Assembly (NCBI GenBank): GCA_965262175.1 | Contig: CBDHES010000022.1 | Location: forward strand, 310,001 to 374,000 | Direction: 5' to 3' | Source of the DNA: CADEDH01 sp965262175 | Lineage (GTDB): Bacteria > Actinomycetota > Acidimicrobiia > Acidimicrobiales > SZUA-35 | Length of the DNA: 64,000 bases | In this document: positions 43,904 to 52,900 of the stretch, piece by piece | Position numbering within the stretch: position 1 is the stretch's first letter | Layout: the number at the start of each line of letters is the position of its first letter | The notes under the pieces: model-generated | What the model saw: only the letters and a program-made list of their open reading frames with translations | Database searches by the model: none | Told to the model about the DNA's origin: nothing | Made by a program: the position numbers and the translations under genes

Positions 43904-44920
43904 TCAGCGTGACTGGATGTCCTCGATGACATCGGGTGGGATGGTGCTCGGCATCTCCGGCGAGGCCGAGGCCCCGATGCTGTGGGAGATCCCGCCGAAC
44001 CGTTCCTCGATGGCGTCGGCGATCTCATCGTGACGGCCGACCGCGGCGAACAGCCGCACCACGTCATCGTCGATCAACCCGGCCATCTGGGCCCAGCCAT
44101 CGTTCTTCGACAGATGGTTGAGCTGCTCACCGAGATCGAGCAGGTCGTGCTGGGCCAGGACCGGCCAGTAGGCCCGGGTCGACCCGTAGAACCCGATCCG
44201 GTAGCGGACGAACTCCACGGCCCGGGCCACCTCCTCGTCATCGGCGCCGGTGCAGACGAACCCGCCTCCGGCGACCGTGAACCCCTCTCCCCGCCGGCGG
44301 CCCGACACCGCCAGGCCGGCGTCGAGCTGGGGAAGGACCTCGGCCTCGAGGTAGGCCCGGGTACAGAAGCCGTGGAGCCGGACGCCGTCGGCCACCCGGC
44401 CCGCCGCCCGCAACATCCCGGGCCCCACCGCGGCCAGCGTGATCGGCGGTGGATCGGTGGCGAGCGGCTCCGGCGTGAAGTTGGGGGTCATCAGGGTGAA
44501 GCGGTAGTGCTCGCCCTCGAAGTCGAGCGGCTCGCCGGTGGCCCAGGTCCGCCAGATGGCCCGGACCGCCCGGACGTACTCCTCGATCCGGGGGGCCGGC
44601 GCCGACCACGGCACGCTGAACCGGCGCTCGTTGTGGCCCCGGACCTGAGTGCCGAGGCCGAGCTCGAACCGTCCGCCCGAGGCCTGCTGGAGGTCCCAGC
44701 CGATGTTGGCCACCGCCATCGGGCTCCGGGGGAAGGCGATGGCCACCCCGGTCGAGAGGCCGAGCGTCGTCGAGTGGACCGCGGCCACCGCCAGGGGGAG
44801 GAACGGGTCGTGCCGGTTCTCCAGGGTGGTGACGCCGTCGTAGCCGTCGGCCTCGATCCGGGCGACCGCGGCCGGGATGTCGTTCAGGTCGTTCTGGGGG
44901 ATGGTGGTGACGATTCGCAT
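43904..44920 (-). CDS. LLM-class F420-dependent oxidoreductase (TIGR03617-like)
   Basis: A 338-residue luciferase-like protein. Features are the opening RIVTTIPQNDLNDIPAAVARIEADGYDGVTTLENRHDPFLPLAVAA split over several strands, GLSTGVAIAFPRSPM and FELGLGTQVRGHNERRF, which resemble the TIGR03617 F420 group. The ATG at 44920 follows the stop of the upstream split-barrel gene by 13 nt, so they are likely one operon and could share the F420 cofactor. Confidence 0.88.
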   Translation of the reverse strand: MRIVTTIPQNDLNDIPAAVARIEADGYDGVTTLENRHDPFLPLAVAAVHSTTLGLSTGVAIAFPRSPMAVANIGWDLQQASGGRFELGLGTQVRGHNERRFSVPWSAPAPRIEEYVRAVRAIWRTWATGEPLDFEGEHYRFTLMTPNFTPEPLATDPPPITLAAVGPGMLRAAGRVADGVRLHGFCTRAYLEAEVLPQLDAGLAVSGRRRGEGFTVAGGGFVCTGADDEEVARAVEFVRYRIGFYGSTRAYWPVLAQHDLLDLGEQLNHLSKNDGWAQMAGLIDDDVVRLFAAVGRHDEIADAIEERFGGISHSIGASASPEMPSTIPPDVIEDIQSR

Positions 44921-44933
44921 CGATCGCTCGCCG

Positions 44934-45551
44934 TCACCGGCGGTCGCGGGCCGGGAGGACGTCGGCGAAGACCTCCCAGTCCTTCCACTCCGGTCGGGGC
45001 GGTTCGTGGCCGGGTGCCGGCGCATGGGGTGACAGCTCGCCCGAGGCCAGGTCGTGGACGTAGCGGGGGCAGTTGACGAACGCCCGACCGATCGTCACCT
45101 CGACGACCGCCTCCGCCCCATCCCAGGTCTCGACGAGCGCCGGGTCGGTCAGGACCGAACCGGTGCCGTGGATCCGTATCCGGGCCGGCCGTTCGTCCTG
45201 GCGGATGAAGAGCGCGCCGACCCGGCCGGTGTCGACGATGTTGCCGAGGCTCCGGTACATGCCGTTGCCGTCGTAGGCCGGGAATCGGAACGTCCGATCG
45301 TCGACGATCCGCACGAACCCCGGTCGCCCACCCTTGTACGACACGTCGGGGAACCCGTCGGGGTCGACCGTGGCGAGGAAGAAGTAGCTGGCCGACTCGA
45401 TGAACCGCCTCGTCCGGTCGTCGAAGACCTCGGACACCGTGATCTCGGTCAGCCGGTCGGCCAGCCGTCGACTGTCGAACCGGTCCTGGAGGGTCCGGGC
45501 CCCGGGGCCGTAGAGCTCGCCGGCCGCCGCCGGTCGTGGATCGTCGGTCAT
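44934..45551 (-). CDS. Pyridoxamine 5'-phosphate oxidase-like split-barrel flavoprotein
   Basis: A 205-residue FMN/F420 split-barrel protein. Seen: FIESASYFFLATVDPDGFPDVSYKGGRPGFVRIVDD, DGNGMYRSLGNI and FIRQDERPARIRIHGTGSV, the order and content of the PNPOx-like family. The true cofactor (FMN, F420 or haem) is not readable. Start ATG with TACGAT 6 nt upstream; divergent from the sulfotransferase across 56 nt. Confidence 0.87.
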   Translation of the reverse strand: MTDDPRPAAAGELYGPGARTLQDRFDSRRLADRLTEITVSEVFDDRTRRFIESASYFFLATVDPDGFPDVSYKGGRPGFVRIVDDRTFRFPAYDGNGMYRSLGNIVDTGRVGALFIRQDERPARIRIHGTGSVLTDPALVETWDGAEAVVEVTIGRAFVNCPRYVHDLASGELSPHAPAPGHEPPRPEWKDWEVFADVLPARDRR

Positions 45552-45557
45552 GGACCG

Positions 45558-45563
45558 ATCGTA
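45558..45563 (-). promoter_or_regulatory. Candidate -10 hexamer for the split-barrel/LLM operon
   Basis: TACGAT on minus, exactly 6 nt before the ATG at 45551 (leaderless pattern). Confidence 0.4.
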
Positions 45564-45595
45564 GATCGGGGACCGGTCGCCGACCCAGGTGAGGG

Positions 45596-45601
45596 TACGA
45601 T
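45596..45601 (+). promoter_or_regulatory. Candidate -10 hexamer for the sulfotransferase
   Basis: TACGAT, exactly 6 nt before the ATG at 45608. It is the same hexamer as on the opposite strand 33 bp away, so the divergent pair has matched promoters. Confidence 0.4.
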
Positions 45602-45607
45602 CGCACG

Positions 45608-46507
45608 ATGCGTAGCGGGCCCCGGCGATACCGCTCGGCCGACGAGGACAGCGCCCGGTGGACCGGGCTCGAGTTCCGGGACGGCGACATCGTCATCAGC
45701 ACCCGCTCCAAGCACGGGACGACGTGGATGCAGATGATCTGCGCCCTGCTCATCTTCGGTCGGGCCGACCTGCCCGGTCCTCTCCCCCACCTCTCACCGT
45801 GGCTCGACTGGCGGGGCGAGGAGCTCGGGGACGTGCTCGATCGCCTCCGGGCCCAGCGCCATCGACGGTTCATCAAGACCCACACCCCCCTCGATGGGAT
45901 CCCGATCGATGGGCGGGCGACCTATCTCGTGGTCGCCCGCGATCCGCTCGACGCCGCGGTGTCGCTCTACCACCAGGGCGACAACCTCGATCGGGATCGC
46001 ATGGCCGACCTGACCGGGGCCGACCGGCCCGACCCCGATCGAGGCCGGCCCCCACTCGATGGGTGGCTGGCTCGCTGGGTCGACGACGACGCCGATCCGA
46101 CCGAGGCGCTCGACTCCCTCCCCGGCGTCGTCCATCACCTGACCGATGCGTGGGCCCGGCGGGCCGAGCCCAACGTCGTGCTGGTCCGCTACGCCGACCT
46201 GCTCGCCGACCTCCCGGCGGCGATGGTCCGCCTGGCCGACCGGCTGGCCATCGAGGTCGATTCGGAGGTCGTGCCCGAGCTGGCCACGGCGGCCGGCTTC
46301 GAGGCCATGGCATCCCGGGCCGAGGAACTGGCCCCCGACCCGGGTGGCATCCTCCGCGACCGGGGGGCGTTCTTTCGCCGCGGGGCCCAGGGGGACGGGG
46401 CGACCGCAGCCGGGCCCGAGGCCGTTGCCCGGTACCGGGACCGGTTGCGGGAGCTGGCCCCGCCCGACCTCGTCGCCTGGCTCGACGGCGACCGCACTGG
46501 GGCCTGA
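45608..46507 (+). CDS. PAPS-dependent sulfotransferase
   Basis: A 299-residue sulfotransferase that would move sulfate from PAPS to a hydroxyl or amine of a small molecule or lipid. The 5'-phosphosulfate loop is STRSKHGTTWMQ (about 31-42) and the 3'-phosphate motif is VARDPLDAAVSLYHQ; the catalytic-base region is RFIKTHTPLDGIP. Length is normal for cytosolic-type sulfotransferases. It has its own leaderless-type promoter. Confidence 0.88.
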   Translation: MRSGPRRYRSADEDSARWTGLEFRDGDIVISTRSKHGTTWMQMICALLIFGRADLPGPLPHLSPWLDWRGEELGDVLDRLRAQRHRRFIKTHTPLDGIPIDGRATYLVVARDPLDAAVSLYHQGDNLDRDRMADLTGADRPDPDRGRPPLDGWLARWVDDDADPTEALDSLPGVVHHLTDAWARRAEPNVVLVRYADLLADLPAAMVRLADRLAIEVDSEVVPELATAAGFEAMASRAEELAPDPGGILRDRGAFFRRGAQGDGATAAGPEAVARYRDRLRELAPPDLVAWLDGDRTGA

Positions 46508-46532
46508 GCGTCGGGCGGGCGGTCGGGTCGGT

Positions 46533-46580
46533 CCCAGGCTCGGGCGGGCGGGCCGCGCCGGTCAGCCCCAGGCTCGGGCG
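46533..46580. repeat. Direct repeat CCCAGGCTCGGGCG, two copies
   Basis: Copies at 46533-46546 and 46567-46580, 34 bp apart. The second covers the last codons of the esterase on the minus strand; the first lies between the two convergent stops. It is probably a local duplication of a gene end. Confidence 0.5.
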
Positions 46581-48052
46581 ATGGCCGCTGGCAACTCCTC
46601 GCACCACTGGATGAGGTCGTGGCCGGCCACCCGCTCGGTGAAGTGGTAGCGCGCCCCGAGCTGGTGGAGGTAGCCGGCCCACGCCTCGGTGGCCTGGAAG
46701 AAGCCCGACTCGAGCGTCCCGGCGCACAGGTGGACCATGGGATGGGTCTCGGCGCCCCAGCCTTCGGTCAGGTCGGGTGGGGTCCCGGTGCTGAAGGCCA
46801 GGAGGTGACCGAACCGTTCGTGATGGAGGCGGCCGGTGGCCAGCGCATGGCCGCCACCGTCGCTACAGCCGAAGACGGCCCGCATCGAGCGCTCGCCGCT
46901 CACCCCCAGCTCCGCCTCGGCCCATCGGGCCAACTCGTCGACGAAGAACCGCTGGTGGGCGTCGAACCGCCGATCGTCGAACCCGGGGAGGTACTCGAGG
47001 GCCCGTTGGTTGCCGTGCAACTCGTCGGCCGGGGCAGCGTGGGCCGCCACCACCACCACACGGGGGCAGGTGCCGGCCTCGATGGCGGCGTCGAGCCGCC
47101 GGGCGTAGGGGGCGAACATGTTGCCGTCGGTGGCATACACGACGGGCACCGCCTCCCCGGCCTCGTGGCCGGCGGGCCGGTAGACCGTGACCCGGCGAGG
47201 CTCCCCCAGCGCGTCGGACTCGACGGCGTGGTCGAACGTCGATCCGACGAGCGGATCGTTGGACGGCGCCTCGGCCGGCGCCGCCGAGCCCCGGAAGCGA
47301 CCGTCGTGGGAACCGCGGCGAAGCCGCATCGGACCGCCACCCCCCAGCGGGGTGAAGGTGTAGGTGATGACGGCCTCGTCCAGCCGATCGACCCGGACCA
47401 TCAGCACCTGGAGCCCGTCGCCGGCCTCCCAGGTCGGGATGGGGAACACGGGGGTCACCGCAGCGGGCTCGGCCGACTCGGTGACGAAGGTGAGCACGTC
47501 GCCGTCGGCCCACGCCGGCGCCCCCTCGGCCTCCCGCCGGGCCCGCAGCTCGGCCGGGTCGGGGTCGGTCCACACCCGAGCGAAACGAACCCCCTGGGGG
47601 AGGGCGCCGGGCTGCTCGGCCCGTTCCCGGGCAACGGCTCGGGCCGCCTCGAAGATCTGGGCCCGCAATTCGGCCAGGGACGGGACCCCGAACGCGCTCC
47701 GATCGTCGTCGCCGGTCGCCGGGTCGACCGGCGGCTGCACCATCTCGCCCTGGTGCTCGATCATGATCGTCCCGAACGGCTGCGGCCGGCCGCTGTAGAG
47801 GGCCAGCTTGTCGGCGCACCCGGCGAACAACAGCCCGGCGCCGTCGACGCCGTCGTCGTGGGCCCGCCGGGCCAGGCGGGCCGCCGCCGGGAGATCGGTC
47901 GGATCCATCGACTCGGCCAGCAACGCCGCGGCCCGGGCGGCGGTGACCCCCTCGGCGGCATCGAGGCCGGGATGGGCCCGGAGGGTGGCCACTGCGCCGG
48001 GATCGTCGGCGGCTTCGAGGGTGTCGAGGAGCGCGTCCAGGTCGTCGTTCAC
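46562..48052 (-). CDS. Esterase (Fes/IroE-like) with an N-terminal extra domain
   Basis: A 496-residue two-part protein. The C-terminal half is an alpha/beta hydrolase of the enterochelin-esterase/esterase-D type: RRVTVYRPAGHEAGEAVPVVYATDGNMF, PRVVVVAAHAA, and the nucleophile elbow FGCSDGGGHALA. The N-terminal 130 residues are helical with DKLALYSGRPQPFGT, which resembles small uncharacterised domains (DUF6624-like), followed by a region with ARVWTDPDP. No siderophore genes are near, so the substrate is open. The GTG at 48052 has TAGGGT 7 nt upstream, which supports it against a longer frame. Confidence 0.75.
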   Translation of the reverse strand: MNDDLDALLDTLEAADDPGAVATLRAHPGLDAAEGVTAARAAALLAESMDPTDLPAAARLARRAHDDGVDGAGLLFAGCADKLALYSGRPQPFGTIMIEHQGEMVQPPVDPATGDDDRSAFGVPSLAELRAQIFEAARAVARERAEQPGALPQGVRFARVWTDPDPAELRARREAEGAPAWADGDVLTFVTESAEPAAVTPVFPIPTWEAGDGLQVLMVRVDRLDEAVITYTFTPLGGGGPMRLRRGSHDGRFRGSAAPAEAPSNDPLVGSTFDHAVESDALGEPRRVTVYRPAGHEAGEAVPVVYATDGNMFAPYARRLDAAIEAGTCPRVVVVAAHAAPADELHGNQRALEYLPGFDDRRFDAHQRFFVDELARWAEAELGVSGERSMRAVFGCSDGGGHALATGRLHHERFGHLLAFSTGTPPDLTEGWGAETHPMVHLCAGTLESGFFQATEAWAGYLHQLGARYHFTERVAGHDLIQWCEELPAAIARAWG

Positions 48053-48059
48053 GCCCGTG

Positions 48060-48065
48060 ACCCTA
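48060..48065 (-). promoter_or_regulatory. Candidate -10 hexamer for the esterase
   Basis: TAGGGT on minus, 7 nt before the GTG at 48052. Confidence 0.4.
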
Positions 48066-48154
48066 GGTCGGACGAGCCGGAGGCGGCGAGCAGGCCCCGG
48101 CCACCGGCCGACATCGGCGGAGAACCGACTTGGGGCCGGCGAGAGCGGGCGATC

Positions 48155-48160
48155 TACCAT
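48155..48160 (+). promoter_or_regulatory. Candidate -10 hexamer for the LLM gene at 48168
   Basis: TACCAT, 7 nt before the GTG; leaderless pattern and support for the GTG start. Confidence 0.4.
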
Positions 48161-48167
48161 CGGGTCC

Positions 48168-49388
48168 GTGAGACTTCGATTCGGCGCCTTCCTCGCTCCC
48201 CATCATCTGCTCGGCGAGAGCCCAACCCTCCAGTTCCAGCGCGATCTGGAGCTGGTGGAACTGCTCGACAAGGTCGGGTTCGACGAGTTCTGGTGTGGTG
48301 AGCACCACTCGACCGGATGGGAGATGATCGCCTCGCCCGAGATGTTCCTCGCCGCAGCGGCGATGCGAACCGCCCGGATCAAGTTGGGGACCGGGGTCGT
48401 GTCGCTCCCCTACCACCACCCGTTCCACGTCGCCCAGCGCATCGTCCAGCTCGACCACATGAGCTTCGGTCGGGCCCTGTTCGGGACCGGGCCGGGCGCC
48501 CTCCCCTCCGACGCCCACACCCTCGGGGTCGACCCACTCGTCATCCGGGACCGACAGGATGAGGCGATCGGCGTGATCAAGCGCCTCCTCGCCGGCGAGG
48601 AGCGCTTCTCCTACGAGTGCGAGTGGTTCCAGCTCAACGACGCCGCCCTCCAGATCCTCCCCTACCAGCAGGAGGTCCCGATGGCCGCGGCGTCGATGGT
48701 CAGCCCCTCGGGCATGACCCTTGCCGGCAAGCACGGGATGGGCGTGCTGTCTATCGGGTCGATGTCGACCGAGGGCCTGGCCTCCCTCCCCCTCCAGTGG
48801 AGCTTCGCCGAAGAGGCGGCGGCCGAGCACGGCCAGGCCGTCGACCGGTCGGAATGGCGGGTCATGTTCAACTTCCACCTGGCCGAGAGCAAGGCCCAGG
48901 CCCAGGCCGACGTCGAGCACGGTCTCCTCCGGTGGCACAACGAGTACAACGTCGGCACGCTCATGCGGCCCGGCCTCGAAGCCCTCGGCTCGACCAAGGA
49001 GGCGATCGAGTACTACTCCGAGGCCGAAGGCTCGGCCGGGGTGATCGGCACCCCCGACGAGCTGGTCGAACGGATCAAGACCATGGTCGAGGTGACCGGC
49101 GGATTCGGCGTGGTGATGGGCTTCGTCAACGACTGGGCCAATCCCGAAGCGACCCGGCGGAGCTGGGATCTCGTTGCCCGCCACGTCATGCCGGAGGTCA
49201 ACGGGGCACTCGTCCCGATGCGCGAGTCGAACACCTTCGTCAAGGCCAACCGGGAGTACTTCGACCGGGCCGGCAAGGCGATCCTCAACAAGATCATGGA
49301 CAACGACCGGGCGGCCGCCGCCTTCCATGCGTCGGGGGTCGGCGGGGCGCCGTTGGCCCACAGCTCGCCGGACCGGGCGGAGAGCTGA
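48168..49388 (+). CDS. LLM-class flavin-dependent monooxygenase
   Basis: A 406-residue luciferase-like protein close to bacterial luciferase and alkanal/limonene-type monooxygenases. It has LRFGAFLAPHHLLGE, FDEFWCGEHHSTGWEMIASPEMFLAAAAM, KLGTGVVSLPYHHPFHVAQRIVQLDHMSFGRALFGTGPGALPSDA (read as consecutive segments) and a conserved late GTPDELVERI. The longer frame upstream overlaps the esterase and is rejected. SoxR is encoded 28 nt downstream on the same strand. Confidence 0.9.
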   Translation: MRLRFGAFLAPHHLLGESPTLQFQRDLELVELLDKVGFDEFWCGEHHSTGWEMIASPEMFLAAAAMRTARIKLGTGVVSLPYHHPFHVAQRIVQLDHMSFGRALFGTGPGALPSDAHTLGVDPLVIRDRQDEAIGVIKRLLAGEERFSYECEWFQLNDAALQILPYQQEVPMAAASMVSPSGMTLAGKHGMGVLSIGSMSTEGLASLPLQWSFAEEAAAEHGQAVDRSEWRVMFNFHLAESKAQAQADVEHGLLRWHNEYNVGTLMRPGLEALGSTKEAIEYYSEAEGSAGVIGTPDELVERIKTMVEVTGGFGVVMGFVNDWANPEATRRSWDLVARHVMPEVNGALVPMRESNTFVKANREYFDRAGKAILNKIMDNDRAAAAFHASGVGGAPLAHSSPDRAES

Positions 49389-49416
49389 ACCGGCGTCGGG
49401 CTGCCCGGCCGGTGCC

Positions 49417-49878
49417 GTGAGCGACCAGCTGCTGTCGATCGGGTCGGTGGCGGCCCGAACCGGGTTGGCGGTGTCGGCGGTTCGGTTCTACGAGAACGAG
49501 GGCCTGCTCCCGGCGGTGCGGTCGCCGTCGGGGCATCGACGCTTCCCCCGCTCGGTCATCCGCCGGCTCTCGTTCATCATGATCTGCCAACGGCTCGGCT
49601 ACTCCCTGGCCGAGATCGCTGAGCATCTGGCGGCGCTCCCCGACGGCAGGACGCCGACCGATGAGGATTGGGCAGCGTTGGCGAGGCGGTTCCGGGTCGA
49701 TGTCGATGAACGCATCGCCCGGCTCACCGTGCTCCGGGACCGGCTGGACGGCTGCATCGGCTGTGGCTGCCTCTCGCTGGAGCGGTGCGCCATGTACAAC
49801 CCGGACGACGCCGCCGCCGAGCGGGGAGCCGGGCCCCGCTACCTCCTCGGCGATGACAGCGCCGACGTGCTCGGCTGA
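49417..49878 (+). CDS. soxR: Redox-sensitive transcriptional activator SoxR
   Basis: A 153-residue MerR-family regulator. The N-terminal winged helix-turn-helix (about 7-75, LSIGSVAARTGLAVSAVRFYENEG) binds spaced promoters, and a dimerisation helix follows. The C-terminal cluster motif CX2CXCX5C is complete (Cys113, 116, 118, 124), which defines SoxR and binds a [2Fe-2S] centre sensing redox-active compounds. RGAGPRYLL follows, also typical. The GTG start lies 28 nt after the LLM monooxygenase; no SoxR-type operator was recognised in this window. Confidence 0.93.
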   Translation: MSDQLLSIGSVAARTGLAVSAVRFYENEGLLPAVRSPSGHRRFPRSVIRRLSFIMICQRLGYSLAEIAEHLAALPDGRTPTDEDWAALARRFRVDVDERIARLTVLRDRLDGCIGCGCLSLERCAMYNPDDAAAERGAGPRYLLGDDSADVLG

Positions 49879-49890
49879 GGGGCCGACCGG

Positions 49891-51621
49891 TCAGACGGCA
49901 CAGAACAGGGAGTGCCGCCCGGTGCCCGCGGGGCCGGTCGCCGTGCGCTCGACCCCGCCAGCCGGCGGCCCGAGACAGTGGGCGGCCGACTCGGGCGTGG
50001 TGTAGGACCGGTCGGTCAGCGGGCTGCACAGCTCGGCGAAGATCACCGACGCCGGGATCCGGTGGGGGCCGGTGTACTGCGGCCGGTACTGGAGCGCCGG
50101 GCCGTCGTAGGGAGCACCAGGATTGGGGCCGCCGTCGCTGAGGTAGCCGAAGCCGCAGCCGCTCGGTGAACCGGTCGCGTAGTTGACGCAGTTGTCGATC
50201 CACAGCTGGTTGGTCTGCTCGTGCCAACCGCCCCACCAGTCGCCGTGGACCGTCGTCCCCCCTGGGACGTTGCGCCGATGGGTCCCCGGGTCCACGTCGG
50301 ACGACAGGTACCAGTCGGCGGTCGATTCGCCGACATCGACCCGATAGTTGACGAAGTACTCGAGGTTCGGGAGGTTGGTGCCGTCCTGACAGTCGCTGTA
50401 GTACCACCCCCCGACGGACGGGATGCGGAAGCTGTTGGCCCAGTCGGCCGGATCGCCCCCGGTCCAGCACTGGGGGAACTTGACGTTCATCTCCAGGACG
50501 ACGTGGGGGTTGTCGGTCACGCCCGACTCGTTGTAGAAGCGACTGCCATCGCAGTCGGGGATGGTGTTCGACGCCGGGGAGCTGGCCCCGGAGTACTGGT
50601 CGGAACAGACGAAGCTGAACTTGCCCTCGGCCCCGCCCTGGCCGTATCCGATGGCGTTGATGTCGTCGGTCGACACCATGGCGGCCTCCGGTGGGTAGAC
50701 GACCGACGCCCCCCGGGACAGACCCTCGCCCTTGTAGTAGACGACGACCCGCTCGGGGATCCGGATGTTGCCCTCGCCGTCGAACATCGCCGGCACCCAG
50801 TAGCCGGTCCGGTTCAACTCCTGGCCGTTGCAGGTGCTGCTGCCGGAGTCGATCAGCGTCTCGTAGGTCGAGTGGGCGTTGACGTGGGTGTTGCCGAAGA
50901 ACATGTGGAGGTGGGACACCCCCGGCTGCCCGGGAAACACCAGCGGATCGTCGTAGGCGAAGTGGCTGAACTCGCACCCGGTCCGGAACTGGCCCCCCTG
51001 AGGCACCGGGAACGATCCCTCGGGATTGCCGGCCGGGTTGCCGAGGTAGTCGTCCCGGGGCCCGTAGTGGTTCGCCGGGTCGAGGTCGGCCGACGGGACG
51101 AGGAGCCAGGGACTGGCATCGTGGTTGGTGTTGCGGACCGAGCTGGCGAGCACCAGGGCGAGGTTGTCCTGGTAGGTGGACGCCCCAGGCGTCTCGGCGA
51201 CGGTCGGCGGCTCGGTTCCACCTTCTCCTCCGACCGGCGGCGGGATCGTCGCCTCCGACCCGTCGGCCGACGATGGCTCGGAGCTGTCGGCGGCGTCGCC
51301 ATCGTCGGCGACGGTATCCCCACCGGCGACCGGCAACCCCGGCGTGACGTCGCCCTGGGCATCGCCAACGGTCTCCGCCCCAGCCTCGCCGGCCACGCGG
51401 TCGGTGGCGTCGGGGGTGGCCTGCTCGGCGGCCCCCGGGGGCTGGTCGGACCCTGCGGCATCGACGAGCTGGGGGTCGGGAGCGGTCAGGAGCGTGGCGA
51501 GCAAGGCGCCGACGACGGCGACCACGGGAACGAGGCCCAAACCGAGGCCGTGGCGCCGGACGAGCTGGGCGACCTTCATGCGCTGCGGGTGACGCATCGG
51601 GTGTTGGCTTCCCTTCGACAT
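49891..51621 (-). CDS. Secreted or membrane-anchored DUF1996 protein
   Basis: A 576-residue exported protein. After basic residues there is a single hydrophobic segment (LGLGLVPVVAVVGALLATLLTA), then about 100 residues of acidic, Pro/Thr/Gly-rich linker, then a DUF1996 domain (about 170-500) with FRTGCEFSHFAYDDPLVFPGQPGVSHLHMFFGN, STYETL, STCNG, GYWVPAMFDGEG and YYKG. DUF1996 is common in fungi and actinobacteria; its function is unknown. Many Cys suggest disulfides. Start choice is loose: ATG 51621, or 51594 nine codons later. Confidence 0.82.
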   Translation of the reverse strand: MSKGSQHPMRHPQRMKVAQLVRRHGLGLGLVPVVAVVGALLATLLTAPDPQLVDAAGSDQPPGAAEQATPDATDRVAGEAGAETVGDAQGDVTPGLPVAGGDTVADDGDAADSSEPSSADGSEATIPPPVGGEGGTEPPTVAETPGASTYQDNLALVLASSVRNTNHDASPWLLVPSADLDPANHYGPRDDYLGNPAGNPEGSFPVPQGGQFRTGCEFSHFAYDDPLVFPGQPGVSHLHMFFGNTHVNAHSTYETLIDSGSSTCNGQELNRTGYWVPAMFDGEGNIRIPERVVVYYKGEGLSRGASVVYPPEAAMVSTDDINAIGYGQGGAEGKFSFVCSDQYSGASSPASNTIPDCDGSRFYNESGVTDNPHVVLEMNVKFPQCWTGGDPADWANSFRIPSVGGWYYSDCQDGTNLPNLEYFVNYRVDVGESTADWYLSSDVDPGTHRRNVPGGTTVHGDWWGGWHEQTNQLWIDNCVNYATGSPSGCGFGYLSDGGPNPGAPYDGPALQYRPQYTGPHRIPASVIFAELCSPLTDRSYTTPESAAHCLGPPAGGVERTATGPAGTGRHSLFCAV

Positions 51622-51669
51622 CAACCGCCCGTCGGGCAGTATGCCGGGCCCGGGAGCCGTTTGCGACGA

Positions 51670-52899
51670 TCAGGGCGTCGATGGTCGGGGGCCGGTGGCG
51701 GTCACGCCGGCGACGACGGCCAGGACCAACGCCGCCGGAACCGACACCAGGGCCATCGCCTCACCGACGGTCAACGCATCGAGATCGGCCAGGGTCCCGA
51801 CGGCCACCGGTACCGCCAACAGCCCGACCCGGATGCCGGCCGTCATGGCACCCAGCACCGCCCCCGGCCTGCCCGGCGCCGACGCCGCCCGGTCGTAGAG
51901 GCCGGGGAACACGACCGCCGCTCCGATCCCGGCGACGACAAGGGCCACCACGACCAGGGCCGGCACCGGGGCCACCGAGGCCACCAGGAGGCCGAACCCG
52001 CTGAGAGCGGCGCCCAGCTGAAGGAGCCGGACGGCACCGATGCGGGCGGCCAGGGCGTCGCCTCCGAACCGGCCGATGACCATCCCGGTGGTGCTGGCCA
52101 CGAAGCCGACACCGGCCACGCCGGGGCTGACGCCGAGGTCCTCGGTCAGGCGAAACGCCGCCCAGTCGGCGGGAACCACCTCGATGGCGATGGCGAGCGC
52201 TCCGAACACGGCGAACAGCATCGGCAGCCGCCACCGACCCGCCGGGCGCGTCGACACGTCGGCTGCGTCGGCTGCGACAGCCCCGGCCGGCTCGTCCCCG
52301 GCCGCCTCGTCTCGCTGATCGACGACGAGCAGCCGGGGCCCGACGTAGACGACGGCGGCCAGCAACACGAGGGCCACGACCAGGAGGTGGATCCGGAGCG
52401 ACACGACGTCGGCGGCGATGGTGGCCATCCCGCCCCCCACGACGGTCCCAACGCTCCACAGACCGTGGAGCCGGTTCATGACCGGGGTCGACCGGCGGGC
52501 GCTGAGCCAGGAGCCCTGCATGTTCATCGTCACGTCGGTCAGCACGTCGAAGAAGTGGAGGGCGAGCAGGGCGGCGAGGAACGCCACGCCGGACGGGGCG
52601 AGACCGATCGTGGGGAGGGTCGCCACCAGGCCGACCGAACCCGCCACCATCACGGTCCGGGTTCCGTACCGCTCGATCAGGCGCCCGCAGGCGGCGCTTC
52701 CGAGGAGGCCGCCGACCGAGCCCAAGGTGAGCAACAGGCCGACCGTGCCGAGCCCGAGGTCGAGGCGGTCCCGAATCTCGGGCAGGCGGGGGATGAACGA
52801 GGAGAACACCATGCCGTTCACCCAGAACTGCGTGGCGACAGCCCGGAGGGCCCGCCGCTCGGTCGGGCCGAACGACCCGGACCGCCGACCGCTCGGCAC
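51670..52899 (-). CDS. MFS transporter
   Basis: A 409-residue protein with about 12 hydrophobic helices. The segment FWVNGMVFSSFIPRLPEIRDRLDLGLGTVGLLL, read in parts, and GRLIERYGTRTVM resemble the YbjJ/FucP-like branch of MFS. The substrate is unknown. The GTG start follows the MaoC stop by one base, so they are one transcript. Confidence 0.87.
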   Translation of the reverse strand: MPSGRRSGSFGPTERRALRAVATQFWVNGMVFSSFIPRLPEIRDRLDLGLGTVGLLLTLGSVGGLLGSAACGRLIERYGTRTVMVAGSVGLVATLPTIGLAPSGVAFLAALLALHFFDVLTDVTMNMQGSWLSARRSTPVMNRLHGLWSVGTVVGGGMATIAADVVSLRIHLLVVALVLLAAVVYVGPRLLVVDQRDEAAGDEPAGAVAADAADVSTRPAGRWRLPMLFAVFGALAIAIEVVPADWAAFRLTEDLGVSPGVAGVGFVASTTGMVIGRFGGDALAARIGAVRLLQLGAALSGFGLLVASVAPVPALVVVALVVAGIGAAVVFPGLYDRAASAPGRPGAVLGAMTAGIRVGLLAVPVAVGTLADLDALTVGEAMALVSVPAALVLAVVAGVTATGPRPSTP

Positions 52900-52900
52900 C

